A model generated the notes under the pieces. That model saw nothing but the letters and a program-made list of their open reading frames with translations, did not search any database and was not told the DNA's origin. The translations under genes and the position numbers were made by a program. This document shows positions 52,641-64,000 of a stretch of DNA of 64,000 nt, piece by piece. Location: NCBI GenBank assembly GCA_003254925.1, contig QANZ01016500.1:33065-97064 (forward strand), in the 5' to 3' direction. Positions within the stretch are counted from its first letter, which is position 1. Each line of letters opens with the position of its first letter. This stretch comes from Chamaecrista fasciculata. Its lineage: Eukaryota; Streptophyta; Magnoliopsida; Fabales; Fabaceae.

Positions 52641-53899
52641 GAGAAGAAATAAGTATTTTTATCTCTAGCTTGTCATCAAGGATTGAAACCAGATTTAAAT
52701 GATCAGTTTGGGAAATATAAATAATTCTCAGGCTAACTGTTAATTCTTGAATAAAAGTTGTTAATTTTTAAATAAAAAATTCATGATGAAAAAATTGATC
52801 ATTACACTGGTTTTCATAGAAAAAATAATATCAATAAATTCTTTTAAAAATAATCATGTTGAATTAAATGTTAATTAGTCCAAATTTTTTTAAACATTTT
52901 CCCAATTTTTCATGTTAAAGTTTTTTTTTTTTTGAATAATCTTTATCTTAAAGTTAGTAGGTTGAAGGTCTTAGAGGTAAAGAATATTTGGGGTAAGCTT
53001 TGGAAATAGAAGACAGCAATGCCATTTGAGAATATTGAGACTCTATCATGTCCTAGTGTTTATCATATTTTGTATATGACGAGTATTTTTAAAATTAATT
53101 GATTAACAATTAACACTATATATTATATATTTTTTCTAACTAGTATGTGTGAGTATTGATTGAAAAAATTAATATAGTATAATTAAGATAATGTTTTGTC
53201 CGTTTGTGCTTAGAAGGCAAGCAGCATGCTTTGCTTTTGGTAATTAGTGGAAAGTAATATAAAGGGAATGGTTTAGATTAGATCTTGTTCCTTTCCAAAT
53301 TTGGGTTAGTTCATTGATTTTGTTAAACTACTAATCATAATCCCAAATAGAATACTCTCCAAAGTCTGTGAGCACTGTCATTAATTAATAATTAGTGGAT
53401 TAATTAGTAAGTTAAAATTCTCTTAATATAATCATTATGTCTTGCCACGTGGTTTCCTTTCTATCTTTAGATTTTATTTAAAGAAAAAAAGTAAACCTAT
53501 GGATTGGGATAAAAAAATTGGACCACAGGCCACGCTGGATCTTTAATATTGTCATGTTGGATATAGGAACAACACCGTCATGTAGGCTATTATATAACTT
53601 TTTGTGTTGATTTATGATTTCATCCACATCCTAAATTCATAATGCACAAACACCAATCATAAAATTTGGATGCAATGGTTTTTTGGAAACATAACATATT
53701 TCTCATACTTATCGCACACTATTCATTTAAGATATCCATCTCGATCAATTAATTGGGCCTGATCATGGGCCAAGGCCCAAACTCAAAAGAGCACTCTCTT
53801 TGTGATTTGGTGTTTTCAAATAAGATGTGACATACTCGCTTTCTATGCCCTCGACCCTTGCTCGTGTTCGTCATTGGGTCACCGCTGTCTTAGTGGTGA
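52641..53899. other. AT-rich intergenic DNA
   Basis: No gene. Near the right edge (53754-53781) TTGGGCCTGATCATGGGCC and AAGGCCCAAAC form a site II-like cluster just before the retroelement that follows. Confidence 0.35.
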
Positions 53900-54655
53900 T
53901 GACCCTCTCACGGGTGTAGAGGTATGTTTTTGATCTCTTCCTTGATTTGGAAAGTCTCTTCTTTGATTAGGGAGGTCTCTTCCTTCTATTAAGGAAGGTT
54001 TTTTCTTTCATTAGAAAAGTTTTTCTCCTTTCATTAGGAAAGAGTTTTATCTCTTCTCTTTTGTATTTGATGTTTAAGATAGATACACACAGACCAAGGA
54101 AATGATTAGTTCACCTAAAATGAAGAAAAAATGAGATAAAAAGACTAAACTATCCATATTAAATTACTTGGAAAATGTTTATTCATTTATGACTACTATA
54201 TTTAATAGGGATAGAATGGTAAAAAAATAATTAATATTCTCTTGAATTTATAAAACATAAGATATTTTGGAACAAAAAAATTCTCCTAAACATCAAATAT
54301 GTAGAACCGGAGAGAGTAATATTTTAGATCTACAAGTGGAACTCAAATTCGAAGAAGAAAATAGCTAAGAAGATTGATCTTTTAGAGAGAGCTAAGGGGT
54401 GTGTTGTCTCTTGGGGTATCTTCCAAGTTTTCTTTTTATATTTTGTAGATCTGATTGTATAGGAGATTTGAATCTTTTTTTTGTCTTAGGTGTGTAGCCT
54501 AGGATTTTCTTTTCTTCTCCTATACTATTGTATTTTGATCTGCAGAACATAAGGCTTTGATTAAATTGTTAGATCTGTGTCTTATTTAGTCTCCATATTG
54601 TATGGCCTTCGTGTCATTTTTTCATGAATGAATGATATCTTTCTAACAACAAAAA
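53900..54655 (+). mobile_element. Short non-LTR retroelement (family R, plus strand), split by a Stowaway
   Basis: Phrases AAGAAGATTGATCTTTTAGA, GGGGTGTGTTG.CTCTTG, ATCTTCCAAGTTTTC, TTTGTAGATCTGA.TGTATAG, CTTCTCCTATACTATTGTA match the complement of 54831-55506. The 5' part (53920-54055) has repeated TC..TCATTAG/GGAA units like the other copy. No coding frame. Left boundary approximate. Confidence 0.5.
54056..54319. mobile_element. Degenerate Stowaway MITE
   Basis: The inside matches 56502-56775 closely (TTGATGTTTAAG.TA.A.ACACACAGACCAA, GGATAGAATGGTAAAA, AACAT.AGATATTTTGGAA). The right terminus is GAACCGGAGAGAG; the left terminus is eroded. It sits in the middle of the retroelement 53900-54655, so it came later. 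Confidence 0.6.
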
Positions 54656-54830
54656 AAGACATGACAATCAAAAGTCTCTATAAAATATTTAGGTCAAAGA
54701 GTCATTTTGGTCTTAAAGGTATGTCTTAATGTTTTTTTCTAACCGTGGGAGACATATTGTTCTTCTCTCTGGTGGTCTTGTGTTTGATATGAGAAATCTG
54801 ATTTATTCCTTTGAGTTATGAGATTTAATT

Positions 54831-55506
54831 TTTTTTTTTTTGGTCAATACATGGCAACCCATGAGGGAAATCACAGAGGCCCATCCTAAGATGGGGGGAA
54901 TAGGGAATCCACTAAGGGGAAAGATAGACCAATGAGGCAACCCCTCAACTCCCTAGAAACAGATACAAATAGTATAGGAGAAGAAAGAAAATCCTAGGCA
55001 ACACACCCAAGACAGAAAAAAGGAAATCCAGACCTCCTATACAGTCAGATCTACAAAAAATCTAAAAAAGATAAGGAAAACTTGGAAGATACATCAAGAG
55101 GCAACACACCCCTCATCCCTCTCAGAGAGATAGATCTTCTTAACCCGTTTTCTTCTCTGTTTGAGCTCCGCTTGAAGATCTGAAAAACATACAAAAGACA
55201 AGAAGAAAACCCTTTCCTAATGAGAGGGAGGAAACCTTCCCTAATGGAAGACAAAACCATCCCTAATGGAGGAGTAAAGCCACCCTAATGGTGGAGGAAG
55301 ACAAAAGAACCAAACCTGAAGGACGGGGGTTACCGCCGCTGAGCAGCGGCAACCCCGGGCGCTGCAGATCTGGAGAGCGGCGAGACGGAAGCTAGAGCGA
55401 ACCGGAGGGCCACCGCCGCTGGGCAGCGGCGGCCCAAGCTTCAAATCTGGTTTCGGCGAGGCTTCGGCGAGAGAGAAATTGCTTCGAGAGAGGTGTGTTT
55501 AACTTC
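54831..55506 (-). mobile_element. Short non-LTR retroelement (family R, minus strand) with 14 bp duplication
   Basis: The 14 bp TATGAGATTTAATT stands on both sides (54817-54830 and 55507-55520). The plus-strand left end is a T run, i.e. a poly(A) tail on the minus strand, after a 3' end reading GGTTGCCATGTATTGACC. The 5' part is GC-rich, with GCCGCTG..CAGCGGC repeats (55333-55432). Short minus-strand frames (55051-55260, 55241-55444) show no reverse transcriptase. Likely a non-autonomous LINE derivative. Confidence 0.75.
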
Positions 55507-55520
55507 TATGAGATTTAATT

Positions 55521-56114
55521 ATATTGTATAAAATTAGTGCAAATACTCAGATGTTATTGGACTGTTTTACTCTCTCCCACTAGAGATATTTTTTGCTATT
55601 AGCAGAAGTACAAACCTTGCAACAATTTAGTTGACAAAGGTAGGTCACGAAAAATATATTTTGTTAATAATTTATATATTGAAACTCGTTAGCCAACAAA
55701 AGCCCAAGCAAACTTATAAAGATGCCTTGTATGCTAAAATATTTGGGCTGGCCCAAAATTTTAGTTTGAGCCTTGTGTATCTGACCCAGAAAATATGCTA
55801 CTAAAAATAGTATCACATCATATCTATTTGGAATATATGACAAAAAACAAAAATCTATTTGGAATACATGATTGGTCGATTTAATGCTAAAGGCTTATGA
55901 TGAAATATTTGACCCAAAAAACAAAAAAGTCACCACACTCAGCGCGTATACCATTTTTTTTTAATTTTTATTTTAAAAATTATAAAAATATGTAAAGCTA
56001 ATTTGAAATAAATAAAATATAAGAAACCAATTTAAAGTCTTCTTATAAGAATATTACAATTGAACACATACTTTAAGGTGAATAAATACAATTTCCCCTT
56101 AAATTAATAAAAGC
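55521..56114. other. Intergenic DNA
   Basis: AT-rich. AATCTATTTGGAATA.ATGA occurs twice (about 55822 and 55851). No gene. Confidence 0.35.
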
Positions 56115-56131
56115 AAAAATCAAACTTATTA

Positions 56132-56237
56132 AACCAAGTTTGGTTGGCCTATTGGTCGAATTTATTAGGTTGTTTAAGTAAGGTCGCAGGTTCAAATCCC
56201 GCCTTGTGTATGCAGCAACCAAGGAAACCAAAAAAAA
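56132..56237 (+). mobile_element. tRNA-derived SINE, family 1 (copy c)
   Basis: GTTTGGTTGGCCTATTGGTC (box A region), CGCAGGTTCAAATCCCGC (box B), CTTGTGTATGCAGCAACC and an A12 tail. AAAAATCAAACTTATTA lies on both sides (56115-56131 and 56238-56254), a 17 bp duplication. It is the youngest-looking copy of this family here. Confidence 0.8.
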
Positions 56238-56501
56238 AAAAATCAAACTTATTATCATAGATTTTTTCTGAGAATTTTCCCCATTTTGGCTTTGTGGTAA
56301 AAATAAAAAAATAAAAATAATATAGGTATGTGTAAATGTAGCTAGGTGAAACTCTAGTGTGTTTAGGGGGGCAAGAATGAGTCTATATGTATCATTCTTC
56401 ACGCGGGATTGAGAGAATTATTAGTATTTGGAAAGGTCAAAAAGTGAAGACAAATTAATGGGACGCCTAATCAATAAGTCATCCAACTACGCTGTATCTT
56501 A

Positions 56502-56775
56502 CTCCCTCCGTTCCTATATATCTGATGTTTAAGGTAAAAACACACAGACCAAAGAAATGATTAGCTCACCTAAAATGAAGAGAAAAATGAGGTAAAAAGA
56601 CTAAACTATCCCTATTAAATTACTAGGAAAATGTTTATTCATTTATGACTCTACTATATTTAATAAGGATAGAATGGTAAAAGAATAATTAATGCTCTCT
56701 TGAAGTTATAAAACATCAGATATTTTGGAATAAAAAAAGTTCTCCAGAAAAGCAGATATTCAGGAACGGAGGGAG
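56502..56775. mobile_element. Stowaway MITE (274 bp) with TA duplication
   Basis: CTCCCTCCGTTCC and GGAACGGAGGGAG are perfect inverted termini, with TA on each side (56500-56501 and 56776-56777). This is the classical Tc1/mariner-type Stowaway signature. A decayed sister lies at 54056-54319. Confidence 0.95.
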
Positions 56776-56777
56776 TA

Positions 56778-57455
56778 TATTTTGTGGCATGTGTCCATAT
56801 TTATGTTTTCTTCCTTTCACTTCATTATTATTCATATAGCGTCTCCTAAATGCCATTGATTCTTCTCCCAAATATTAACTAGTTTCTAGCTATGACAACA
56901 TCATTAATTAAATCTTTGGTTAAAATATGTTAAACTCCGTTAAATTTTATCTCACGTGTAAGGAATTAATTGAAATCAAAAGAGTGAATAATTATTTGAT
57001 TTTGTTTTTATTTTATGCAAATATCCATTTTAAGTAGATTAACAATTTAGTCCTTAACAAATTATGAAATTAACAACTTGATCCCTAAAAGATTGAAATA
57101 CATAATTTAGTCCTTAAAGTAAACGGTATACTTTTTTTTAGTCTTAACTATATGTTTGTTCATATTAGGGGCTAAACTGTGTATTTTAATCTTTCAAAGA
57201 CAGAGTTGTCAACTTTGTGATCTTTCAGATACCAAATTATTAGTTTACTCTATCTATTTATTCAGATGATTATTCAACAAATCAATAATTTCTAATTTTT
57301 TATTATTAAATGTGACTATAAGTGACTTTGAATTTTACTCAACGTCAAATTAATAATAATAAGAAAATAGGAAAATAATCTAATTTATTAAAAAATTAAA
57401 AACATAGATTTTCTTGCACAAAATTAAAATTAATAAAACAAGATTTATTTGACAA
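56778..57455. repeat. AT-rich DNA with a fold-back repeat
   Basis: 57030-57255 is a loose inverted repeat: AACAATTTAGTCCTTAA and CTTGATCCCTAAAAGATT against AATCTTTCAAAGACAGAGTTG and ATACCAAATTATTAG. No gene. Confidence 0.4.
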
Positions 57456-57460
57456 ACAAG

Positions 57461-57648
57461 TGTTTGGTGTAGCGGCTAGGCGAGCTACATCCTAGGGACA
57501 TGACCTAAGTTCGATTCTTAGAGTCGACATTGTTGGGAGGGCTTTGACCATTTCGTCTCTGAGGCCCGAATGGGATTAGTCTTCGCTTAGACCGTTACAC
57601 TGATAGGCAGGGGATACCCATGACTTAACCGGATACAATTTAAAAAAA
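57461..57648 (+). mobile_element. tRNA-derived SINE, family 3
   Basis: GTGTAGCGGCTAGGCGAGC (box A, 57468-57486) and AGTTCGATTCTTA (box B, 57508-57520) have the right spacing. A tRNA-unrelated body follows (GAGGCCCGAATGGGATTAG, GTTACACTGATAGGCAGGGG) and then an A7 tract. This is not a functional tRNA gene: no acceptor stem pairs. Confidence 0.7.
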
Positions 57649-58209
57649 CCCTAGCCACAAAAAAAATCTCTCTCTCATGAGAGTCGAGTTCTTTCTCAAA
57701 CTCCTCCTCGTGAGGGATCACCTCTCTCTTTCATGAAAGATTTCACCCTATTTCATCATATTAGGGTTATCGGTGACGCTCTTTTCTATGTGTCTTCTGC
57801 AGCGGCGGTTTTCAAGTTTAGGTGGTTTTCGACGGTTTTCCGTCCTAGATCTGTGTGCTCTCTGCTCGTGTTTGTGTGTTTTCTACAGTGGGTTTTGTGG
57901 CGGAGGTGTTTTGAATCTGGTTTGGTCTGTTTTTTTTTTGTGTTTCCAATTCTTTAGATGATTGTAGTTTTAGTTAGATCCCTAGATCCTTTAACTTGAT
58001 AGCTGATGATTATCTTGCCAATTTGTCTGACACGAAGATGGGTCCTCTTCGATAGGTTGCAAATCCTCCACCTTCGTGAGTTGATGTTCTTTCTACTTTT
58101 CTTGTTGATGCTAGGAAGGGATTTGATTATTTTGTTGTGTTTTTGTTTATATTGTGCTTGGCTTTGCCTTGCTTTTAAATTAATTATGTTTCAGGCAAAA
58201 AAAAAAAAA
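57649..58209 (+). mobile_element. Internally deleted LINE-like element (second copy)
   Basis: It has a leader with CTCTCTCATGAGAG, then the same inner junction as 40259-40930 (TCTTTAGATGATTGTAG then TAGATCCCTAGATCC), the decayed RNase H end (CTTGCCAATTTGTCTGACACG, GATAGGTTGCAAATCCTCCACC), and TTTCAGGC followed by A13. It directly abuts the SINE. Confidence 0.6.
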
Positions 58210-59293
58210 TTATCTTTGTTATGAAGTTTTTAAATGAAAATAAGACAAATGACAAATTTATTTTGCATGACTAATGATAATAGAGAGAGTATTAATACTG
58301 ATAATATTTTACATAACCAATTATTGAAGAGAAACAATGTAACTAAAACTTGTGATCGGAGAAATTTGTGACAAAAAATATAGAAACTTTATATAAATTT
58401 TCCTCTTTTAAAAATTGACGAAATTTTTTTTGACGAAATCTCAAAAGAAAAAAAAATCTTAGCCATATTTCTATGCATACACGCACCTACAATACAACAT
58501 ATTGTATCTTATTTTTATTAGGCAAAACCACTAATTTCATCTTCAAATTTTATATCAATTGTCAATTTCATCTCTAATTTTTTTGTGCTGTTAATTCTTT
58601 CCTCAATGTTTTACATTTTGGTAAATTTTGTCCTTTGACGAATTTTGTTGAATAAATTAACGATAGACTGCATCCTGCTTTTTTATTCTAAATTAGGATT
58701 TGAGTTTTTTCTAATCAATTTTACATTACATATAATTAATCATGTAGATTGTGTTATCAATATTTGACTAAAGTAAGAGCAAAAAATAAAATTGACAAAA
58801 ATGTAAAATTAATTCTAGTTGTTTATTGTACGTTTTGATTTTTTTAAAGAAATTAGGTAAGATGGTTGAATTATGATGCAACATTACATGTTTGATGTTT
58901 GATGTTTTGTAGAAGAGTAGCTTCTTGTCTCTATATTAATAAACTTCAACGCACGCTTGTGAATAACATAGTGACATAGAGGAGGAATATAATGGTGATA
59001 TAAAAAATTATTAAATATATATTTTCATATGATGTAATTCATCAGCTTTGATCGATGATTCTGTTATCAATGGTATTCGAATAGCTAGAAAACTCTATAC
59101 GTATAATTCAATAATATTTGACTATTTGGGATGCCTTTGCTTGTGAAAGTATATATATATAAGAATTGATAAGGGATTTCAAATGGACGACGCGGCTAGA
59201 TATACCTATCCCAACGGCCTCTTTACTCTTTGCTCCCATATTAAGTGATAGAAGTTCACGAAAATGGGGATGGAGATAGGATCATTGTTAGGT
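58210..59293. repeat. AT-rich DNA with MITE-like repeat
   Basis: 58530-58815 is the third copy of the 'TTTTGTCC' family (AATTTTGTCCTTTGACG, TTAACGATAGACTGCATCC, AAATAAAATTGACAAAAATG). The rest is featureless. An (AT)n run lies at about 59151-59161. Confidence 0.45.
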
Positions 59294-59304
59294 GTCGAAT
59301 CCAA

Positions 59305-59831
59305 TGTTTTATAAGTCCGACCGGATGTTGAATCGATCGAGGTAGCAACTCAAGAGTTAATGGTTCACTCGGGGTCTAATGGGGTCGGACTATTGACAAA
59401 TAAATAAATAAAAAATAATTAAAAAAATTAAATATGATAAAATATTCTAATTCAAATAGTCATAATTAAGTTACAAAATAAAATTATAACATTAACATAT
59501 AAATACAAATTTCATAAATTAATATAGAGATAATCAATTTTCATAATATTCATCAATATAATATCATCAAGTGACATTTTATGATCACTTTATCTATCAA
59601 ACTTTGGTTCATAATCAACATTCTCTAAGATTTGACTCATAATTATAAAAAGAGACACCAAAAAAATCAAAAAATAAAAAAAGAAAATAAAAAAGTAAAT
59701 CAGACCAGTTTAATCGGTTTGCCTTCGATTCAGGTCGGTTATCTGTCCAGTCGGTTATTGGGGCGGCTCGGACCGACCTAGTGTCCGGTTCAACCGATTG
59801 GATCGGCTGGTCCGATTTTAATATGACCATG
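59305..59831. mobile_element. hAT-like element, 'GGTCCGG' family (copy 3)
   Basis: GTCGAATCCAA stands on both sides (59294-59304 and 59832-59842), giving at least an 8 bp exact duplication. The ends TTTTATAAGTCCGACCGG and the complement of CTGGTCCGATTTTAATATG oppose each other. Subterminal GGTCGG/CCGACC motifs match copies at 37837 and 41653. No gene. Confidence 0.65.
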
Positions 59832-59842
59832 GTCGAATCCAA

Positions 59843-62800
59843 CAAATTAAATCTCACTTTCTTTATATTTCTTAAATTTGTAGCGAATGAGAGTATGATC
59901 GAATCCATAGAGAAAGATGACTAATTCTAAATTTAATTAAATGATCAGGAAAGAAATGAATGTTGTGAAATGAGTTTTCATAAAAATAAAATGCAAACTA
60001 AATGAAGGACCAAATTGAAATCAAATTTCAATGAACTATAAAAAGTAATAAAACAAATTTAAGAAATTGAATTATAAAAATGCCTAACGAGGTTGTGTAT
60101 TGAAATGGAGTCTCATTAGTTAATCATTGACAAAATATTTTACCATCTCAAGTTCACTTAGCTTGATAGAAAATTAGAATCCATCAATATCTCACAAAAA
60201 TCAGAAGTTGGAACATCTTAATTTCATTTATCTCAATATTACAAGAAAGCGTTTCTCAGGTTCAAGAACAATCAAAACAAGAGATGAATTAAGCCAAGTG
60301 TTACTACTCTAAACATCAAACATTTACGGATTTGAGTATAGATAATATAACAAGACTCAACAAGAATGAAAAACAATTAGGAGCTCTCTAACATAATCCA
60401 TCCAAGAGAATTAAAATTAAAACCAGAGAAAGAATTAAAACTCAAGAAAAGTAAATTTCATTAAACTCAAATCAGACTCATAACATAATCAACTCCAAGT
60501 CTTTACACAACCTAGTTAGATAACTACAACAAAATTAAAGCTAAGAGAAAGAAAAATAATCAAATCTGAGAAGAAAAGAGGGAAATGGCTGCTTGAGCTG
60601 CTCCATGTTGCCTATTCGTCCCCCTTGCTACCTTTCTCTCCTCCCCCTTCTATGTGTGAGTTTATGCAATATATATAAATATATATATATATATATATCT
60701 TCTCATTTCCTAATGCCTTTAAAACCTTAATTCACGTGTTGTTCCCTTTGCTATTTCATTTAGAAATAATTTTCTGTTAATTGAGAGGATAGATGGCACC
60801 TTGTGATTGAATCTTCAAATTATATATTGTTCCGGGAACGGGTAGGTTCGTGCTTGAAGGTCCAGAGCAAAACAAGATAATTAGAGTAAAATAATAATCA
60901 ATATAAAGAATAACAAGATTAGAGTAAATAATAGGAAACAGTCCCTAGAATGATCTTAATAGGAGAGAAGTAAAATACTTAAGTAAGAAATGAGTAAGAC
61001 AAGAGAACTTAAAGTATAGTAAAAAAAATATGTTCTAAAGAGTTTAAGAGAAAATAAAGATTCGTCTATGTCTCTCTCTTTTGCCTTATGCGTCTCTCCC
61101 CCTCATATTTATCTCCCAATATCTCTTCCCTATCTTCTCCCCTTTGCCTTATGCCTTATGTATGTATAAATATAGATTTTATTCCCCCCAATTAAATGCC
61201 TTTTGCACTGCCTTATAACCGTATGCCCATTCACCCTTGCACTATTTGTCTTCCTTTCAATTAATTGCTTCTAATGAGCCTTTAGCACACATCAACGGCC
61301 ATATTGGAATTATACCATATTAATACATATTAATGCATATAAATGACTCATAATGCCTTATATGTCCATTTTCTCTCATGAAACGTGGGAAGGAGAAAAG
61401 ATGAAGGAATATGACATGTAAGCTAAAATAACAATTTGGTCCTTAGCTAGCTTACTTCCTTTCATAATAACCCCTATCTACTAATAAAGCTAGGATGATG
61501 GGATTTGAGCTCAATAGAACAATACTATATTTACTAAAGATAAGTCCTTACTTTACTTACTTAAAGTGATCGTGACTAAACACAAATGAGCTTTCACTTC
61601 AATCCTACCAAGCCACACCCTAAGACTGTTCCCGAGTAAGGAGGGAGGGGTCTCCCTTCCTTCACAACATTTCCATTCTTGTCTGAGTAAAGACATTGCG
61701 GAGAGCACTTTTTATATTAATTAATTAACGATAAAATAATAGCCATGTAGGAACATATATCTTAGATAAAAACATTTACCTGTAGTAACAAGGTGAAAAT
61801 TGTTATGGGCATAACAGCACAGAAACAAGAAACTTAGGAGAAGACAAAGCAAATGCAACTAGAAAATGAAAAGCTACGTATTCTAAAACCTAAATGGATT
61901 GTGTGACCATCAAAATGAGGCATTTGGATTAGAAAAATATACATGAATGGGCTACTAACAAATTACCCCACACTTAGCCAATGCTTGTCCTCAAGCATAA
62001 TCAAAGAATGAAACAGTTAAACAAATTTCCAAAACAATCAATTCCGAGTTGAACACTATTTTAAATCACAAAAACTGAGCACTTGAATATGCTTCTCAAA
62101 ACATCAAGTCAAGAAAATAAGCAAGCAAAGCTCAAAAGAAGAAAGAGAAGTCTTATCAAGCATTTAAGCATGTTATTGTAATTAAAGCATACCATCAAGA
62201 ATAACTACTCAGTTTACAAGAAAATCGGAAAACAGAATGGAATCAACTAATTAAAAACTACAATCAAATCTGAATAGAAAACCAAACATTTCCTCTATTC
62301 TCCCACCTTATTTTGCTTCTTTTTTTTTCTTTACTAATTTTTTCCTTTTCTTTTGAGGAAACTGAAAACTCAACCTTTTGACGCAAAAATGCATACTTTT
62401 TAGATACACATTCCTGGTTACTAAATTGAGTCAAAGCCCTTTCCAACTATTTTTTCTCGAGCACTTAACTCTTGTTTAGAGTGTCATACCTCTTTTTACA
62501 CGAATTTAGATACTTTCTAGGTGCCTACTCCCGATAACTCAAAGCATCACAAACTCTAAGTGGCTACTATAGCACTGTTCATAACTCTTTTGAGTCATTG
62601 GAACATGAAACTTTTATAACAAAGTGCTCTTCCTTTTCTATTTTCTTTTTGAAAGGGGAGCCTAGGAAAAGTAAATTTTCTACCAAATAAGACTATTGAA
62701 TCAAAAAAAAAATCAAATCAAAAGAAACTACTTTGAAATCCAATAAACCAGTAAACTAAATAGCAACTCAAGACAATAGGCAATTCAATCAAAAGATCAT

Positions 62801-64000
62801 CATGCATAATTTCTTTTTTCTATTAAACTCTTGCTTCAAAAGAACAAGCTTGACAAATTCAATCAACCAGATGCAGACAAAAGCATATTAAAAATGCTCA
62901 GATTAACAAGAAAACATATTTAAAAATAATAGTTCATGGAATTAATTGAAAGGAGAAGTATCTTGAGGTTAAAAAGAATGACCAAGTGTGAAGAAATTAA
63001 GTAAAGCAACATCAGAAGAAGAATTCAGTCCAAACAACAATTTTCTTTCATACCCAAAAATCTAAAAAACATAAGCGTCATTCCTTACTCAACACTTAAA
63101 GTTTGCATTGTCCTCAATGCAAGCATAAAGGACAATAAAATAATAGACGAAGGAAAAGAGAAGAATTTCCCTGAGACGAATCTGCAGGCTCGGTGCAGCA
63201 AGAATTGCACCTTTTCACTATCATGACCAATGTGAACAAATAATTCAGTCAAATAACCAGAGCTAATCAAGTCAAAATAGAGATGAAAACTACATGCAAC
63301 CAATTATCTAGCTAAAATATAATTCATAGCTCAAAGTAAAATCCCAAGTCAGCAAAAAGGTCAAAATTCCTCTACTTTTTTTCAATCTCAGCAAAATGGA
63401 ATAGGACTGAAATATCTAGTCAAAATGCTATCTCCAACCAAAATTCTCAACCAATTGGCATTTGAAACAAAATTGAGAATGCTCTAGAATCATCCTCAAC
63501 TAAAAATTCAACTACACTAGCCAAATAAAATTTCAGCCAGACAATTACTTTCAATCAACTCAAAGGCAAAAACCATAGCTAAGTCAGTAATTGTGAATCC
63601 AATAAATTCTCAGTCAAATTCCAACACAATATGATTACAGTCCACAACAATTTTAGACATTCAATCAAAAGTAACCCTCATAATAATATTAGAACAAGCA
63701 ACAACAATGTAATTCACATTCACAAAAAGTCCCTAACTGTAAACGCAGAACAACGATTGAACATCAAACAAACTAATTGAGCAGACCTAACAAAAAAATC
63801 TAGGTCTAAGATGAGTTAGGGAACCTGTTAATCAAGTCAGGAGAATGAGAAGAATGTGAAAAGCTTGTAGAAAAACCTCTCTCTGTGCAATTTTATATAA
63901 CACACAATCCAAACTAAGCCGAAACCTAAAATCTAATCTACCAAAAATCTAAACAACTAAAAAAGCAATAAACTAAAAACCTAATCTAATCAACTAATAA
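59843..64000 (-). mobile_element. Probable 3' non-coding part of a Ty3/gypsy-type LTR retrotransposon
   Basis: No coding frame is found in over 4 kb. On the minus strand 61970-62008 reads CTTGAGGACAAGCATTGGCT followed by AAGTGTGGGGTAA. About 63090-63115 reads CATTGAGGACAATGC, then AACTTTAAGTGTTGAG. 'GAGGACAAGC...AAGTGTGGGG' phrases are characteristic of the DNA after pol in plant Tat/Athila-like elements. LTR borders, a polypurine tract and any pol sequence are not located in the window, so the exact extent and class are uncertain. An (AT)n run lies at about 60670-60699. Confidence 0.35.

Noticed and set aside
55051-55444. Minus-strand frames in the GC-rich part of retroelement R
   Set aside because: Low-complexity products without reverse transcriptase or other domains. 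The DNA is better explained as retroelement leader.
57461-57530. Functional tRNA gene (also at 9337, 33960, 49370, 49670, 56150)
   Set aside because: Box A and B resemble tRNA, but acceptor stems do not pair and each is followed by a SINE body. In most copies an A tract and flanking duplications are also present.
1-64000. CRISPR array, bacterial operon or other prokaryotic system
   Set aside because: No regular repeat-spacer pattern. The sequence is plant nuclear DNA with introns.
1-64000. Chloroplast or mitochondrial insertion
   Set aside because: I saw no recognisable organellar gene. A database search would be needed to exclude short pieces.

Overview
This is nuclear DNA from a flowering plant, most likely a eudicot. 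The evidence is spliced genes with GT-AG introns, plant-only families (a CLE45-type peptide precursor, a ZF-HD homeodomain protein, a RING-CH/DUF3675 membrane E3 ligase), very AT-rich intergenic DNA, degenerate CCCTAAA repeats, and plant SINE, Helitron, MULE, hAT and Stowaway elements. I cannot name the species.

Three host genes are well supported. A seven-exon RING-CH ubiquitin ligase lies at 2790-5748, a CLE45-like phloem/pollen signalling peptide precursor at 13044-13325, and a ZF-HD transcription factor at 50266-51255. All are on the plus strand and unrelated in function, as is usual in plants. A weaker candidate is a minus-strand first exon near 15006-15224, preceded by a cluster of TGGGCC/GGCCCA promoter elements at 15288-15352.

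Most of the rest is transposable elements. Five long terminal-inverted-repeat (TIR) elements have exact or near-exact 9-10 bp target duplications, as Mutator-like elements do: 20297-21616, 22569-25361, 31315-33070, 42306-43688 and 45171-47277. Two carry recognisable host gene pieces: an ARM-repeat protein and the N-terminus of an RBR/RNase H ubiquitin ligase. Four of the five contain telomere-like CCCTAAA-derived DNA arranged as mirror-image arms. One has its empty site preserved 3.6 kb away in the same window.

The interval 26276-33181 is a Helitron cluster. It has several copies of one 3' end, a broken PIF1-type helicase and an RPA1-like gene, and it ends in a hairpin plus CTAG. One of the TIR elements is inserted in it.

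The remaining intergenic DNA holds hAT-like MITEs with 8 bp duplications (8428-8735, 36043-36593, 37837-38605, 41653-42237, 59305-59831), Stowaway elements, three SINE families, two internally deleted LINE-like elements (40259-40930, 57649-58209), a second short retroelement family (53900-55506), an LTR-like block (459-1049), and at the right end DNA resembling the 3' region of a Ty3/gypsy retrotransposon (about 59850-64000).
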